Notes: generated by a model not told the origin, from the letters alone. A DNA stretch of 64,000 nucleotides from Acanthochromis polyacanthus (GCF_021347895.1 NC_067122.1:12017983-12081982); one strand, 5' to 3'. Numbered from the stretch's first letter, positions 1-15,175 are shown. Numbers and translations: made by a program.

Positions 1-558
1 CACAGAGAGCCTCCTGCTGCGGAGAAAATGACCCCCTCCTGTTTGTGCAGCTACATAACCACATCTATCTAAAACACTGCCATATCAAATGATCTATCAT
101 CCCTTTATCTTCCAAGTGATGAAATGGTTACCTCTGCAGAGAACACTGAATCGTTCAGGAGCTTTGCCCCTCTTGCTGGGTGTTTTTTCATATATGTTTG
201 ATGTGTTGTGCTGAACAACAGATAATTTGTTTAGCACAGAGGCAGAGTACTTATACTTCTCATCTTGGTCATTCACATACACAAATGATGACCATTTTTG
301 TAAGAACCTGGACATATTTTTATACGCTCTTCGTATAAAATCAGTCTGATTTTTTCTTCCTGACTGCTATTATAGTGATTACCGTCTGTGGGGAATTAAT
401 GCAGTTTGTCAGGCTTCTTTTCCAGGTATCCATTTTTAAGATTTTCTTGTAAAGCTATTACAGGTCTCTTTTTTTTTCCCCCTATCTGGAGTGCTGGGGC
501 ATAACCTTCATGAAAGTACAGTTTACTGATGGATTGTTATTACATGCAATACATACAT

Positions 559-592
<34 letters not shown>

Positions 593-1127
593 ATCCACCC
601 ATTATTGGTCTCCTTGATTAAAAAAAATACTTCATCAGCCCTGAAAAAAAAACTTTTCTTTTTCAACCTCTAACAAAAAGGCCTGAAAGAGCTTTGGATG
701 AACTGCTGAACCAATGTTCCAGAACAACGGTGGGAAAAGTCTGTGCTGATGAAGACTGTGTGATGTGGTTGACAGCCCCTAGAACAATGGTTATTAATGA
801 ACGTTCTTCGTGCCAAAATTCACATTCAGTGCAATTTACTGTTTCTTACATTCATCAGTTACATTCAGCCTGGTAAAACAAAAACCCTGCTGCCTCCTGG
901 GTCTCTCATCCCCATCCCTGCCAGCAGACCTCCTTGCGAGATGGGTCTCATCACCACTTCTGCTTAAGTGACACATTCTGCTTTAAGGCCTGGTGGAGTT
1001 AGATGTTGGGGTGCACAAGGAAGTTCCCATCTTCCCAGCTACTTGGAACTTTGAGCTCAGAGCGGTGCGGCAGCTTCAATCTGATCACCCTACATGCAAG
1101 CAAGGAGAGATGATTTCCTTATCCTAA
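1..1127. other. Non-coding sequence, no gene recognised
   Basis: AT-rich DNA with short chance ORFs only. The one distinct structure is a (GT)15 microsatellite. Confidence 0.6.
561..590. repeat. (GT)15 microsatellite
   Basis: Uninterrupted GT dinucleotide tract of 30 bp, read directly. Confidence 0.98.
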
Positions 1128-1129
1128 TA

Positions 1130-1416
1130 CACTACCGTTAAAAGTTTGGGGTCACTCCGACAATTTCAGCAGGGTCATCAAATGTTCAATGTAGCATTAG
1201 AACACAGGAGTGATGGTTGCTGGAAATCTTCCTCTGTACCCCATGTAGATATTCCATTAAAAATCAGCTGTTTCCAGCTCGATTAGTAATTTACCACATT
1301 AACAATGTCTAGCCTGGATTTCTGATTCAATTAATGTAATCTTCATTGACAAAAAAATAATTTTCTTTCAAAAAGAAGTACATTTCTGAGTGATCCCAAA
1401 CATTTGAATGGTAGTG
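1130..1416. mobile_element. Tc1/mariner-type MITE, 287 bp, intact ends
   Basis: The left end starts CACTACCGTTAAAAGTTTGG and the right end finishes CCAAACATTTGAATGGTAGTG, an inverted repeat of about 30 bp. Both sides are flanked by TA (1128-1129 and 1417-1418), the Tc1/mariner target duplication. No transposase is inside, so it is a non-autonomous copy. The CACTACCRTTCAAA-type terminus is widespread in fish genomes. Confidence 0.88.
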
Positions 1417-1418
1417 TA

Positions 1419-4400
1419 TATCTTTACTTTTACTTTTTAATTTATTGTGTGTGTTTTGATTGTTTGAAAATTAAAATCATGACCTGTGTACTTTTATAAA
1501 AAGGATAATGTGGTTAAATAGTTAAAATCAAAGTAAGATGGATAAATTCAAATGAAGCATTTTTACTACTCGTCTTTTTTTAAAAAAATAAACGAGTAAA
1601 TCATTAAAAATTATCAGTAGTCATCAATATCGGCTTAAATTAAACATTTTATTGTGATGCATTGTATAGCTACGTTGCTCAGTCTAAATGACAATGTTAC
1701 ATTTTTTGATTGCATTAAAGAGACACCGACTCTTTTCAGCTAATTTTGGAGTATGCGGTCGGTGATGCTATTGAAGTGTATTACATTACTGAGAGGCATT
1801 TCTGTTATTTAGATCACTCTGAAGCACTGGTCAGCTTAACACAGTAGTCATTAGTTGCAGCTCTAACATACATTTCCACCGTACAAAATGAATATCGTAG
1901 CTCTCTGAAGAGCAGAGAATCGCTGTGTGGATTTGTGCTGTGGAGCTCTGACAGAAGCCCGTCTCAGATCAGCCCTCTGCTCAGCTCTCTGGCATACAAC
2001 ACTCCCCACTGTGCAATTATGCATCATTTCAGCTTTGGATGAGGCTCTGTCTTAAATTAGCAACTGATGTCTTGCAGCCCCGGCTATAATGACTGACAAA
2101 GTTTGGTTGTAAATGAGCAGGAAAATACCTGAGGCAACAATAGAAAGCCAATTTGTCATTTCTTGCCCTCTGCTCACAGAGAGCAGCTCTAAGCAATGCC
2201 ACATGCCATTTCATCCCCTGTGCCAAATGATTTCACCTCGTTATTGCGGCTGCTTATTTGGAAGCTGCAAACAAATTCCGCAGGTGTACCACATGTTGAA
2301 TGTGGGGTAGTTAAAGTGTTTGCCTGGGAACTACTAAAACTGCAATTTGCACACAACCTGCCATTATGTTGTTTTTTTGGTCCGGAGTGGTGCTTAGAAA
2401 TGTGGAAACACATTACTTCATCCTATTTTTCTGTGTGCAGAATCAGTCTGTAATGCTGTGGAAATAACTGTGCTCTCTGATTTGCCGGGCAAGAAAGAAA
2501 GAAAAGACTGTTCAAAACAGGGATGATGATTGGAGATGATGGCGATGGCAATGATGATGATGATGATAATAATAATAGCGAAGGTGATGATGAGAGTAAT
2601 TACTGACTGTGGTGGCGGAGGAGAAGAAAAGCAACTGTTGACAGTTCAGAGTGAGCTGTCAACAAAATTGAGAAAAGCTGATTTGATGTCCGTGGACGAG
2701 CCCTCAGCAGGCGGATCCAAACAGAAAGCCCCAGTGCTGCCGCCTCTCACAAAAAAAAAAAAAAAAAAAACAGGAGCAAGAATAAAGGAACAATAACTGG
2801 GATGAAAAAAAATGGATTGAGAAAGAGATCACAAAGACTAAGAGTTTGAAGAAGAGATAAAAAATGGTGACAAAAACACAGACCGGCTAAGAAACTGAGC
2901 CACTCAGCCGTATACCACTGTGAAAACCACTGCTCGGCCAAAATCCTCCCTTTTGATCCTTTTCCACGTATATCATCTGTCTATGAAATGATACTCGCCA
3001 GGCGCACAAACCCCCACCGCCATCACCATGACTCTCCCTTGAGACAACTTTTCTGAAATCCCTGGATGCTGGGGTGAAGGCTTGCACACATCCCTCTGTC
3101 TGAGCTGTGATTATTTAGCTGGGCCTCTGCCATATCAAAGCCCGGCCAGCTAAAGATCCCCCTGGAGGAAAAAGAAGAGAAGGAGAGAGAAAGAGAGATC
3201 TGCACCGCCACCCACCTATGCAGGGCAAAGATAGGAACAAACCAAACGGCACCCCACTGGATGCTGTGATCTGCTAGTGGACAGTCCTCAAAGTCGCAAT
3301 CACAGGGTTTCATTTTTCCACAAACTGCAGTGCCTCAGATCAATTCAACTTCTGCAGCCTGCTCTTATCTCTCAAACAGGGTGACTGGCCTCACCGTATA
3401 GGGGCACATATGGGCCGTTTGAGGAAGAGCGGCGGTCATGCTCTGTGTGTGTCGGGGCTGATGAGGCCTGAACGAGGTCCTGAGGATTGCAACATGAGGA
3501 GTTTTTACAGAATCGGCTTAGCAGTGTCACGTTGCTGTCAGGTTTACCTGTTATCTCTCATGTCTGTACTGTGTAATAGACTTTAAAACATAATATCCTA
3601 GATATAACCTCAAACTAAGAAAGAAAACCCTTCTGTACTCCCTTACAGCAGATTGATAAAAACATGAAATTGGCTTCTAAATTCAAATCTTGATTTTATT
3701 CTGTCTGGGTGTTTTGTTTGTTTTTTTGTTTGTTTTTTTGGTGTAATTTTGTCTCCGAAAATATGCAATAAGTCTGAAATCATCGTGATTGGACCTTTAT
3801 TTTGAAGGTTTCATAGAGGATGCTCCACTCCACAAACCTTTTTCAGCACTGTTAAAAATGAAGTATGTATTGCCACTTGCATGTTGAGTTTATTTTTCTG
3901 CCCCAGTGGTTACTGCTTGAAAAATGCCCATCAGAAATTTCCTAAAGATACAACTGATGTCATACACAGGGCTGCATTATGTTGGGAAACAAAAACTAAT
4001 ATGAGAATGTTTCATTTTTCGGTGATAGATATTGCGATATTATTACCAAGACTTGAAAAACTATTTGCAAACAAACAATCCTTCTAGAATAATTGGGATC
4101 CTAATACTTGCAAAATGCACATTTTTGTATTTACTTTCTTTTTTGGATGGTATTCAGATCTGGTTTTGCCCTCGTCATACAAAGCTTTGTGGTGCTGATT
4201 TAATTGGTCCAACTAATTAGTTGTATTGTTTTCTGTAGTGGCAACGTCTGCAACACACTGCCGACAGAGCATCTGTTTCTGGTCAACGTCATGCTTTCTG
4301 TCGCCAAAATATTTCCATAAAACTGGCATTGCATTTGTTTTTCCAACCAAATCGGGCTTTCCAGTGTTTCTCTCCTGTTCCTTGCTTATTCTGTTGTGCA

Positions 4401-7015
4401 CATGTGGAGCCTCCATGTCAACAAACCCTGTGTCTTGTGGAAGGGGGAAAAAAGTCAGTGTATCTTTTTAAAATCAAATCAGAATAACTTATGTTGTATG
4501 AAACAGACTTCTCTTTTACATCACTCACGGAAAATAAGAACTATGCAAGTTTTATTTTTCTATCCAGCAGCAAAAAACAAACAAACAAAAAAAAACAGAC
4601 AAACTGGAACTTAGGAATATTTGGGATTTTTTCAAGAAAACCGCTTTAAAACAGCAGTCCATCATCAAAATATTAGCTAATAAATATTATGTTAATTGAC
4701 CAAGCGCTTAAATGGCTAGCTGTTTTTGCTGTACTCCTACTGCATTTCCTATAATGAAGTCATACAACCAGTTATTAAATGGTTAACTAGTTTAAACTGT
4801 AAGGCGAAACCTTTAAAAGTTACTGCCTACCGCCATCACACTCAAAATAAACACAGAAATTGATAATGCTTAATGATTCACTACTTATGCTCAATTCTAA
4901 TCTAATGAACAACACTATAAACAAACACCCTCTATCCAACATGAACCGCTGTGGTTTTTATCACATTACATTATCTGATCCACAAGAGTTCATTAGCACG
5001 ACAAGTTGCCGGAATCAGACAAGATGAGGTTTTCTGCACCACTCTAAACCATTAAATCTGCAATACTGCAGGAAAACAACAAATCAGAAACGGGTCATTG
5101 CTGCATGCAGTGTCAACATATTCTGGTCGTCAGCATCATCTTAACATTGAAGCTGCTTGCTTTATTGCTACTGCAGTAACTGAGCAATACCAGAGACTTG
5201 ATTTTCTGCCACTAAATATTTACATCCCTGAGCAAGTATTTGTGAAATCAAGTGAAACTAAATTGTCAGCGGAGTGAGATTTACTGTCATTTGATTTCAC
5301 AGTGCAAATGACAATATTCTAAAATATCAAGGCACAGCATGATTGTCTCTGTTGTCAGATGATATTTTTTCACCTTAGGAAAACCGCGGAATTGGAAAGA
5401 AACTTGTAAAAACGAGTTTCTCACCAAAGTGGCTTTAACGATAAAATTAGCAAGTTGTTGATAAATTTGCTTATGAAACACGGGATCAGTGATGTGATGA
5501 ATCTTGTCACATAAGGAGCTGTAATGTTTGCGCTGTTGTATTTAAACTTGGCTTTTCTCACACCTGCCAGCATGACAACAAGTTGTCTGAAAAAATTTTA
5601 ATAAAAGGGAAAAACTCTCTGTAAATCCTTCTAACCAGAGCCATTACAGCAACACTTTTTTTTTTCATGGTCGGACTTTATTCTGTGGTGTCTTGTCAAA
5701 TCATAGCAATGGTGAGACTTCTGTGTCAAAAAGGTGTCTGCAAAGCACTTGAGGAAAAAAAATCCATTTTGACACCGACAGCACAAAGTAACAAAAACCT
5801 GACAGCACTTCCAACGGATAAATCTGCGACACGTTGGCAGAAGTGGGTAAACGTTGATTTAGCCAAGGATCACAGGCAGTTATCTCATTCCTGCCTGTCA
5901 TTCCTGCTGTCCAAGGCAGTTCACTCGGCGGTAACAGCTTGTGTTTAACCTCAGCGGGCGATCGAACGCTTCTCATTCACAGCACTTGAAGCGGCCTCCC
6001 GGTGCAAAGAGGGATCAATACGAGGGGGCATTACATCTAATCAAACACTGATTACTTTCTCAACATTGATTGCAAATGGCTAGTGTGTCACTTGGTTTTG
6101 TAAAGTGTGTTTGGTTTCCATAGATTTAAATGGTCACTCAACAGAGACTGACCTTTAATTTCCAAAAGATCAATCACTTCTACCGAAACTAATCGCATGC
6201 AACATCTCGACCCACAACAAACTACTTGTTTGTGAAAATGAACATGATTAGTGAAGGCTTTGTTGTCAGCTGTTTGTTCTGAGATTCTAAATCTTATTAC
6301 ATTTATCTATATTTACAGGTAAAGCTGGATATCTGCTTTATACGTGGCAACTATTTTCTCATTTAATTTATTCTTTTAATTCATTATATCACGAATGCAG
6401 TGAATAATAAGAGTCAGAAAACAGCTAAGTCTAAACTGTAAATATGTTAATGACATATTAATAGCTCATTCGAGCAGTAACACTTTTTATTTAATGTTTT
6501 CAAATGTATTTGACTGCCGTGTATTGGTAACATTAATTGACAATAATACATTGAATATTAATATTTGTAAAAGCAAAAGTACCAACAAAGTCCTCATCTT
6601 GCTCATGAAGGTGGATGCAACACAACTTTATCTTCTAAAGCATTATTTCATTTTTGGGTCAATTATAATACAATTCAAAAATAGCAACATTGTAGTGCCA
6701 ACGGCCTTTATTATGAAGACATTCTAGTGTATGTTTCTGTGACAAAAATAATTCCAAATATCTGACACAAATCTGTAGCAGCATAACGTCCAGGCAGAGT
6801 CAGAAATGTAGCAACAGCTGACAGCCATTGACCTCTTTGGGGGTCTTCTTTGCAGCCAACACTACACAGCATATGCTTCAGATAGGCTATCCAACTTCAT
6901 TAAATGCAACTGGAGGTGTACGACGATTTACTTTAATGCCTGACTTCTCACTCAGTGATTCTTTGCTTTATATAACACGACAATAAAAAACTGTCAAATG
7001 TCTGAAGGTACTGCA
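1419..7015. other. Non-coding stretch, no gene recognised
   Basis: AT-rich sequence without a supported coding region. It contains a GAT/ATG-rich low-complexity patch at about 2521-2600, an A20 run at 2751-2770, and a T/G-rich patch near 3709-3740. About 2030-2460 and 5640-6000 have higher complexity and could include conserved non-coding sequence, but I cannot test this. Confidence 0.55.
2751..2770. repeat. Poly(A) run, 20 bp
   Basis: Twenty consecutive A residues. It is not preceded by a recognisable retro-element end on the + strand. Confidence 0.95.
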
Positions 7016-7021
7016 TACTTC

Positions 7022-7728
7022 AATGCAAATCAATCCCAGAATGGCAGCAAAGGACTTAGTGACAAAGCTGGAGAGACTGACACAATTTAGTATCTACATT
7101 CACATCAAAATTAGTCCTATATGAACATAACCTAAAACACTTTATGGTAAGGAAGAAGCCACTGCTCTAAAAACAGCATAAGAAGGCCAGAGAACAGGCT
7201 GCAACCACATGGAGACAATCTTAGTATCTGGAAATACGTTGTCTGGTCTGATGAAATACAAATGAAACAGTTTGGTCAAGATGCCCACCAATACGTTTGG
7301 AGGAAAAAGGGTCTGCCTTACAGTCCAAACATCATCTTAACTGAAGCATGGTGGTGGCAGCATCACGTTGTGAGGCTGCTTCACAGGAGGGACTGGCACA
7401 TTCCACTAAGACCTCAAGATCTCAGCCAGGAAGATAAAGCTCAGTTTCTTCCAAAATGAACACGACCCTCAACCTCAGAATACATCCAGAGTTTTTGCAA
7501 AAGCCTCACAAAACCTGACCTAAATTCAATAAAATATGTGGAAGCAGAACTAAAAAACTTTGGAAGCAGGGAGGCCCATAAACCTAACTCTGTTACACAA
7601 GTTCTGACAGGAGGAAAGGGCCTGAATTCCAGCAACTTCTTGTGAAAACCTTGGAAATGGCAAATGAATGTTTGACCCAAGTCAAACAAATTACAGGCAA
7701 TGCTGCCAAATACCAACAGAGTGTATGA
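7022..7728 (+). pseudogene. Tc1-type transposase remnant
   Basis: The remnant encodes the C-terminal catalytic half of a Tc1-like DDE transposase. WKYVVWSDE, containing the first catalytic Asp, is readable at about 7229-7255, followed by a YVWRKKG motif and a diverged glycine/histidine-rich segment. An internal deletion near 7405 and an in-frame stop at 7457-7459 break the frame. The second catalytic Asp region (about 7455-7475) is frameshifted. A C-terminal GNAAKYQ motif ends at a stop at 7726-7728. The copy cannot make an active enzyme. Confidence 0.88.
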
Positions 7729-7920
7729 GAATTTCTGACCCACTCAAAATATGATGAAAGAAATTCTCTCTACTATTATTCTGACATTTCAAATTCTTGA
7801 GAATAAAGCTGTGATCCTAACTGACCACAGAGGGAACGTTTACGAAGATCAAATGTCAGGAAATGTGAAAAACTGAAGTGTATTTGGCTGAGGTGCATGT
7901 AATGTTCTGATTTCAACTGT
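7022..7920 (+). mobile_element. Degenerate Tc1-family (Sleeping-Beauty-like) DNA transposon, 5' truncated
   Basis: The sequence is collinear with the second half of fish Tc1/SB-type elements, from the middle of the transposase through the 3' non-coding part to the right terminus (TTTCAACTGT at about 7911-7920). The left half, with the DNA-binding domain and left terminal repeat, is missing. Family assignment rests on recognising the transposase motifs and the end sequence; exact subfamily is not determined. Confidence 0.9.
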
Positions 7921-9254
7921 GTGTTCCAGGATTGCAATTCCTCCAGCAACATGTCATGTACACAGTACTTAGCGGTGGGGGAAGTCAGCTGTGATTTAAG
8001 CTTTTTATACATCAGCCAAACAAACATCTAATCATTACCGCCACCTTGTTTTCTTTAAATTTACCGGTGGTGGACAAGGTGAGGTTGAGGGCATGCCAGT
8101 GCATTCCTCTGTAGTGTAGTAATCAAGAACTCTGCAGCTCACAGCTCTGAATTTAAAGAGAAAGGACTATGACATACCCCAACTTAAAGTTACATAACTC
8201 CACTGTTTGTCATTACTGAGGCATACTGTAAGAGCCTGTTGTCTCACCACTTAAACGCTTCATACATAAGTCACTTTTTCTTTACTAATACTTGACAATG
8301 CTTACATGTTTCGCTGGTACTCCTGTTTTAAGCCTCATATATGATTATGTGTCTGGTGTGCCTCTCTCAGCCGCTCTCACTCTTTTTGTACTAAGTTACC
8401 TCAACAGTTGAGAATGAAAGGCTTCTGGCTGCCTGCACACTGGGGCATTGACCGCTTTGCAGGGTTTAGTGTCTACAATACATCTGATCACCAGGGACAT
8501 ACAGAGCAGACTACCTCTCTGAGAAGGTTAAGTCCTTTATTGTGCCGTTTTGTTTTTTTTAACCTGTCCATTGTGCCCACTGCAATATTACTGGCTGTTA
8601 TCTGCTGTAATAGAAGAATCAGAAACAGTGACACTAACAAACTGAACTAATCAGGAAGCCTGGCTTAGTGCTGGGGACATTTTCAGCTCCACTGTGATGA
8701 AGAACACTACATAAAGTCATTCCTGTATTGAAACAGGACTTACTGCACACCTGAGCCTTTATATTTGACATCTGCTACACTTCAGTTTCACCTGATCTTT
8801 CTGGTGCTGTGTGTATTTACTTTTACCATGAGGACATACTGTGCAATCAAAAATTTGGTCAAGGGAGATTATCCAGTTTCTAAAACCTGGATTTAATATT
8901 TACACATACAAACAAGTACAAAAAAGCAGACACACACGATGGGCTAAAAAATCTGTTGATCAAGGATAGCAATCTTACATTTTTGTTCATTTATAGACTC
9001 AAACTAGAGACATGCGAAATTACTCGATCAAACAGACGATGCTTCCCTTGCTAGTCGACAACGGTAATATTAGTTGGATAAAGTAATTATAAATGTTGCA
9101 CAACCACCTGACACTACCCTGACAAAAAACAGCTGCTTGTGGATGTTGTAAATCAGCAACGTGGAAAGCGGAACAGAGGACAGCTCACAGTTTGGCATTA
9201 TTTTGATGTGGAAAATGAAAAAAAAGCTCAAACAAGATGTTTTACCAAACTTGG
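7921..9254. other. Non-coding stretch, no gene recognised
   Basis: No supported gene. Around 8990-9080 there is a patch resembling the ends of old DNA transposons (ACTCGATCAA, TAGTCGACAA), but I could not find a paired terminus. Confidence 0.5.
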
Positions 9255-9493
9255 ACCGCCCGGCGACAAAGATGACCCCTGTGACCTTGAAAATGAGGTC
9301 ACGGTCACCAAATGTGAACTTGACCTGTGTCTTATTATGGTACACCTGTTTAGCAAATATGGTGAGGCTACATCAATATTTTATCAAGTTATCGTGCGGA
9401 AACCAAATTGTTACAGACAAACAAGCAAGCAAGCAAGCAAGACCATGCAGCTGAAAACAATACCTTCCGGAAAACGCAGTTTTGCCGGGCGGT
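9255..9493. mobile_element. Short interspersed element bounded by 10-bp inverted repeat
   Basis: The segment opens ACCGCCCGGC (9255-9264) and closes GCCGGGCGGT (9484-9493), a perfect inverted pair. Inside are GACCTTGAAAATGAGGTCAC-type sequence and a (CAAG)n tract at 9420-9441. A related AGGTCA-plus-tetranucleotide layout occurs at 15642-16156. It has the look of a dispersed non-autonomous fish repeat; the class is not assigned. Confidence 0.65.
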
Positions 9494-12014
9494 AATAAAA
9501 GCGTCAGAATAAACTGGCATCAAACCACTTGACTGGAGCAATGCAAAACAGCACTGAACAGAGGAATATGGACATTAACCTGCCACAAAAGAAGGCTGCT
9601 GGTGCTAGCGATAGCAGCAATCAGGCACTGTTTGTCCAGAGACACTTAACGCAGCTCTTTACAGCAGCGACCAAAAATCTGCCTCCACTCTGCTTTGTTG
9701 AAGGCACAGACTTCTGAACATTAATGGACGTTCTGAGAAAGAATACACAATGGTGAGGTGCAAATTGATCACATCCAGACTGGAGCACAGTCATTGTTTT
9801 CTTGCTCTTAGACTAGTTGAGTAGTCTAAATTTAAATTTCTATTCAGTCACCCGGGAAATTAGTTCCTTTTTTCAGCAAATACGACAAACATAATGGTTT
9901 CATCTTCTCTATTGTGAGGTTAACTAAAAATGCAGGTATTCTTAATACTCACTGACTTGCTTGGCATTTTGGACTGTTGGCAGGAGAAAACAAGAACAAT
10001 CTGCAGACATCATCTTAGGCTTTAGGAAACTGGGGTGCCATGTATTTCACTACTTTTGGATCAAGTAATTATCATGAATAACATGGTATTGTTGTCATCC
10101 AGCTGCTGCTCTCCTTAAAATGGTATTGCATCACAAAATACTGCTGATAAAATACCATAAATAATGCATACTGTGATATAGTGTTGCATCTATAAACACC
10201 CACCCTGGTCCAAAGCAAATTTAAAAGTCAGATTACGACAGTCAACAAGATAACAGACAAACAGCACAAAAACACTACAGGCTTGGAGCTGCTGGAATAC
10301 ACCCTAAACACAGCGCAGAGTTGAGCAGAAACTATGGATCAGTGTGAGACAAAAATAAGCACATTTTCTAAAATGCTGGAATAAATGCATTTCGTCTTCA
10401 ACAGTTCTGCACAGACATCTCTCACATTATGAGACAGCTGATCTCAGCTGAGCAAAGAGGTGATGACACCCTCAACTGTTATTCTGCCTCCTTTAGACTC
10501 ACATCCCTGACCAAGGGTGTTTGATGTGCCATGCTAGCTCAAAGCTATCACATCTTGACTGAGGGAGCAATTTCTGTAAATGATCCAGTTTTAACCCGTC
10601 ACCGTGATCTTAGAGAAAACATTTTTGTTCAAAAGTATGCTCTGCTTCGCTGTACTGTATTTTGATTAGAGTGCGTTTCATAACGCCATAATGAACTGAA
10701 ATTGTGTCTTTTCACTCGAGCAGTGTTCACATACTTTAAGTGAATATGCGAGGTATTTCCACCAATTCATAACATGCCTTTCAGTACAAGTTGTCAATTA
10801 TTTGGAAAGAAATACGGCAGGCAGAAGTAAACAAGCTGTTTTGAATTAACCTTGAGAAAATTCAATACATCCAACACTGCAAAATAAAAATTGCACAAAC
10901 CTAGGAAAAGTTTGCTCTGAGCTTTCAAATTTATTGTGCTTCTCTCACCTGCGTGTCAACCTTTCACAGCAACCTTTTCATCACTTTCCTGCAAATATTT
11001 TCTTTTCAACATAATCTTTGCGATAAACTGTTGCCGTGTTCTGTAGCTTTTGGCAGACAAGAGAATGTGTTCTGCTTGTGTTAGACTAAGGAAGCAACTG
11101 TTTCCTGGTCTGCTTGAACCCAAAGGGGAGGACCACGGGCTGTCTGGCACACCTCCCAAACTCCCTGATAAAAGTGTTTGACAAGATGAGACTCACATTG
11201 CTTCACAATCATCTCTATCTTGGGTGTGATGAAAAAGAAACAAATGAGATTCACTGATATCCAAGGCCCAAGTGAGGTATTTTGTTTTTACAAGAGAACT
11301 GAAAATATTTATTTTTAAAATCAATAGATGTATCCTTGGAGAGCATTCTTGAGTTGTGTTCGTATTTGGTCAAAAATGTAATGATCAAGAAAATAAATCT
11401 ATATTTTAGCACCCCCTTTATGAACATATTGGCTTTCATCATTGGTTCCCACTAGAGGACTGCAAATCTTGTGGGAGTGGATGATTTTAACTTTGCAGTA
11501 GGCAGTCAAAAAATTAACTCTGGGTCCTGCAATTTAACCAGAAAAGAAAAATAAAGCAGATTTTTATAATACAAAAGCAAAGGCAGGCAAATCTGACATT
11601 TGAACAAATCATCCTGTTGTCACTAATAAAGAGGCTCAAATATGGCACAAATATAAAACACTTCCATTCTAATGTCTGAAATGTGTAGGGAACTGCCACA
11701 CAAAAAGCAACAGTGTTACCAGTGTCATTACAATGGTACAATTCTGATTATTACTGGATTGCTAAACATATTCCCACATCAAATGGTTCTTTTTCACAGC
11801 ATTGTATTCCTGTTGTACAGACTTCTCATGTCTGCTTCGATAATAACCTGAACTTTGAGCAGCACACCATTACGCTTTTGCCGTCATGCTTTTACCATCT
11901 TAGAACTGTTTCAAAATATGGACACAGATCATTTTACATGTATTTATTTCAGACTTTTTTTCCCTGCCTGGACACCAATAAAAAGTCAAACAACTTCAGT
12001 TACCTCACGACACT
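9494..12014. other. Non-coding stretch, no gene recognised
   Basis: AT-rich DNA with only chance ORFs. No repeat family or RNA gene was recognised in it. Confidence 0.5.
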
Positions 12015-12475
12015 TGCATCCAGTATGTTTGAGAATAGATTTTAGGATTTTTCTGATCACTTTTAAAGCCCTTCATAGACTCTCTTCTTTGTGCACCGGG
12101 ACACACTTTAAGCTCCTCCAGCAGAGGTCTGTTGTCTTTTCTTGGGGTTTGGGTGAAAATTAACAGGGACAAAGTGCCCCAAGTGTTTAGAATCATCTGC
12201 CCCCGGAAACTGGGTTAACTGAGACAGTGATCTTTTTTTTTTTTTCATCTCTACTTAAGACATGCTGTCCTTGGGGAGTGTTTCCTGACAGTGTTTGTGT
12301 TTTTATTCCCCTTTAATTGTCTTTTTTAACATGTGTTGGTTTTATACACCGGGTTGTGTCTTTTAAATTCGGATGGTTTTATGGCTTGTCTATTTTATTT
12401 TACTGCTTTGTGAAGCTCTTTGTAACCTGGGTTTTGAAAAGCGTTCTATAAATAAAGATTATTATTAATTCATTA
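12015..12475 (+). mobile_element. LINE 3' fragment (L2/Rex1-like)
   Basis: A short stretch translating to FLITFKALHRL resembles the region just after the reverse transcriptase of L2/Rex1-type elements. It is followed by a 3'UTR ending in AAAAGCGTTCTATAAATAAAG and an ATT-rich tail, the characteristic tail style of these fish LINEs. The copy is 5' truncated and frame-broken. Confidence 0.72.
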
Positions 12476-13837
12476 ATACTAGCAATCATATAACAATTTT
12501 ATAGTACTCGCAGTAAAACAACATAACAGTAATCTTGCTTTTCAGTAGATGCCAGAAGGATATTTTCAGCATTTGCTTTGTCCAATCACGATTTGAGCTT
12601 TCCAAATGTTGCTGCATATTTTGACTGGAATTAGAGAGTAACCTATGGAGTACTGAAGTTACAGGACCACATGTTGTGAGAAGTTTAAACAGTGTTGTCA
12701 TTTGTCACCACATCAAGCCTGATGAAAGTCCTGCTACAGACAGCTGAAGACCTGATGGCACATCCAGGCTCGACTCTTAACTTCTGTAACTCTGTGCAAT
12801 CTCTCATTCAGTCTTTGTTTCATCTGGCTTTCTGAAAAAACAAAAACTGCTTCTGAGGTTTACTTTTGAGAATCTAGGACAAATTAGCATCCACTGAAAA
12901 CTCTAGCTTTCAGAGGGTAAAACCTCTGTGGTTTTAGCCAAGTTAAACATCAACTGTTTTGTGACCAAGCAGCAGTGTACTTGCATCATCGTCATCGCAC
13001 ATCAGAAATAAAAACTCTTCTGAGGACATTTCTCCAACTCTTCAGATGTAAATTCTGCTGTCTGACAACACATACAGTTCATTCTTCTATTCACGTCTGA
13101 ACTTACTGCAACCCCTAAACTTGTCCACGGACTTTCCTGTGTCGTAGAGATGTGATGTTTAACCATGGGGTATGGATACAAAGCTGTTTTAAATGAGGCT
13201 TTCTTAGTCATAAGGAACAGAGTGCTGAAATTCTGGTCTGACTCTGGATCTATAATGTGTAACAAACATGACTCAGCATGGGCTGAAATGACATTACCAC
13301 TGAGTTATGTCTGGTAGGGATCACTACTTATGTTATAGGCTGCACCAGGACTGGACGAATGCTTCCCTCATGGGCTTTCTGCTCTTGGATTTCAAATGAG
13401 ACCAATGTGGCATGGAAACTTTCACTCATATTACGAGATCAACTGTTCAAATAATAAGCCACTGAATCTATTTTATGTTGTCATCAGTTTGTCTAATATT
13501 ATTTTTCTGTAGCATTCAGAGAAGTTGAAAGGTGAATGCCCCTGAGATGCATAAAGTAGCAGACCACAACTTAACACAAATGATTAGCGGTCAACAAGAT
13601 GGCCCAGCTTTTGAAATGTACCAGAGAATACATTGTATGGCCGCTCAAATGAATGGCAAGTGTAGAATGACAGATCCTGAGGATGCGTGCCGTTAGCAAG
13701 TTGTTAGCCTCTATTGTCCAGGTGGAATACAAACTTAACAGCACGATGAGTCTAAGCGACAGCACCAGACTGTGGCCTGAATGTGGAGCAGCAGACAGAT
13801 TATATCACTAACAACCAATTCCTGAAAGTATTTAATT
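12476..13837. other. Non-coding stretch, no gene recognised
   Basis: No supported gene or repeat. ORFs here are short and lack recognisable domains. Confidence 0.5.
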
Positions 13838-14100
13838 TTTATTTTCTTATTTAACCAGATAAAAGACCCATTGAGATCAAGACCTCTTTCACAAGGGTGA
13901 CCTGGCCAAGAGAGGCAGCAGCAAACATCAAAGTAAACAAAAACAGACAGATAACAACAACAACAAACATTAAAATATTAAATACAAGCAATTAGATACA
14001 TAAAATACAGGAGTTATTTTTACAGTAATAATTTAAGAACACAGGCACTGTTCAAAGGATTTCCGACACCAAAATCCTTCGAAATTGGGTTAAAAACGTC
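13838..14100 (+). repeat. Teleost interspersed repeat (TTTAACCAG/CCCATTGAGATCAAGA type)
   Basis: The segment carries the phrases TTATTTAACCAG, CCCATTGAGATCAAGA and TGACCTGGCCAAGA in the order I recognise from a very common percomorph dispersed repeat. It then grades into an AAC-rich stretch. The family name and exact boundaries are uncertain. Confidence 0.6.
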
Positions 14101-15175
<1,075 letters not shown>

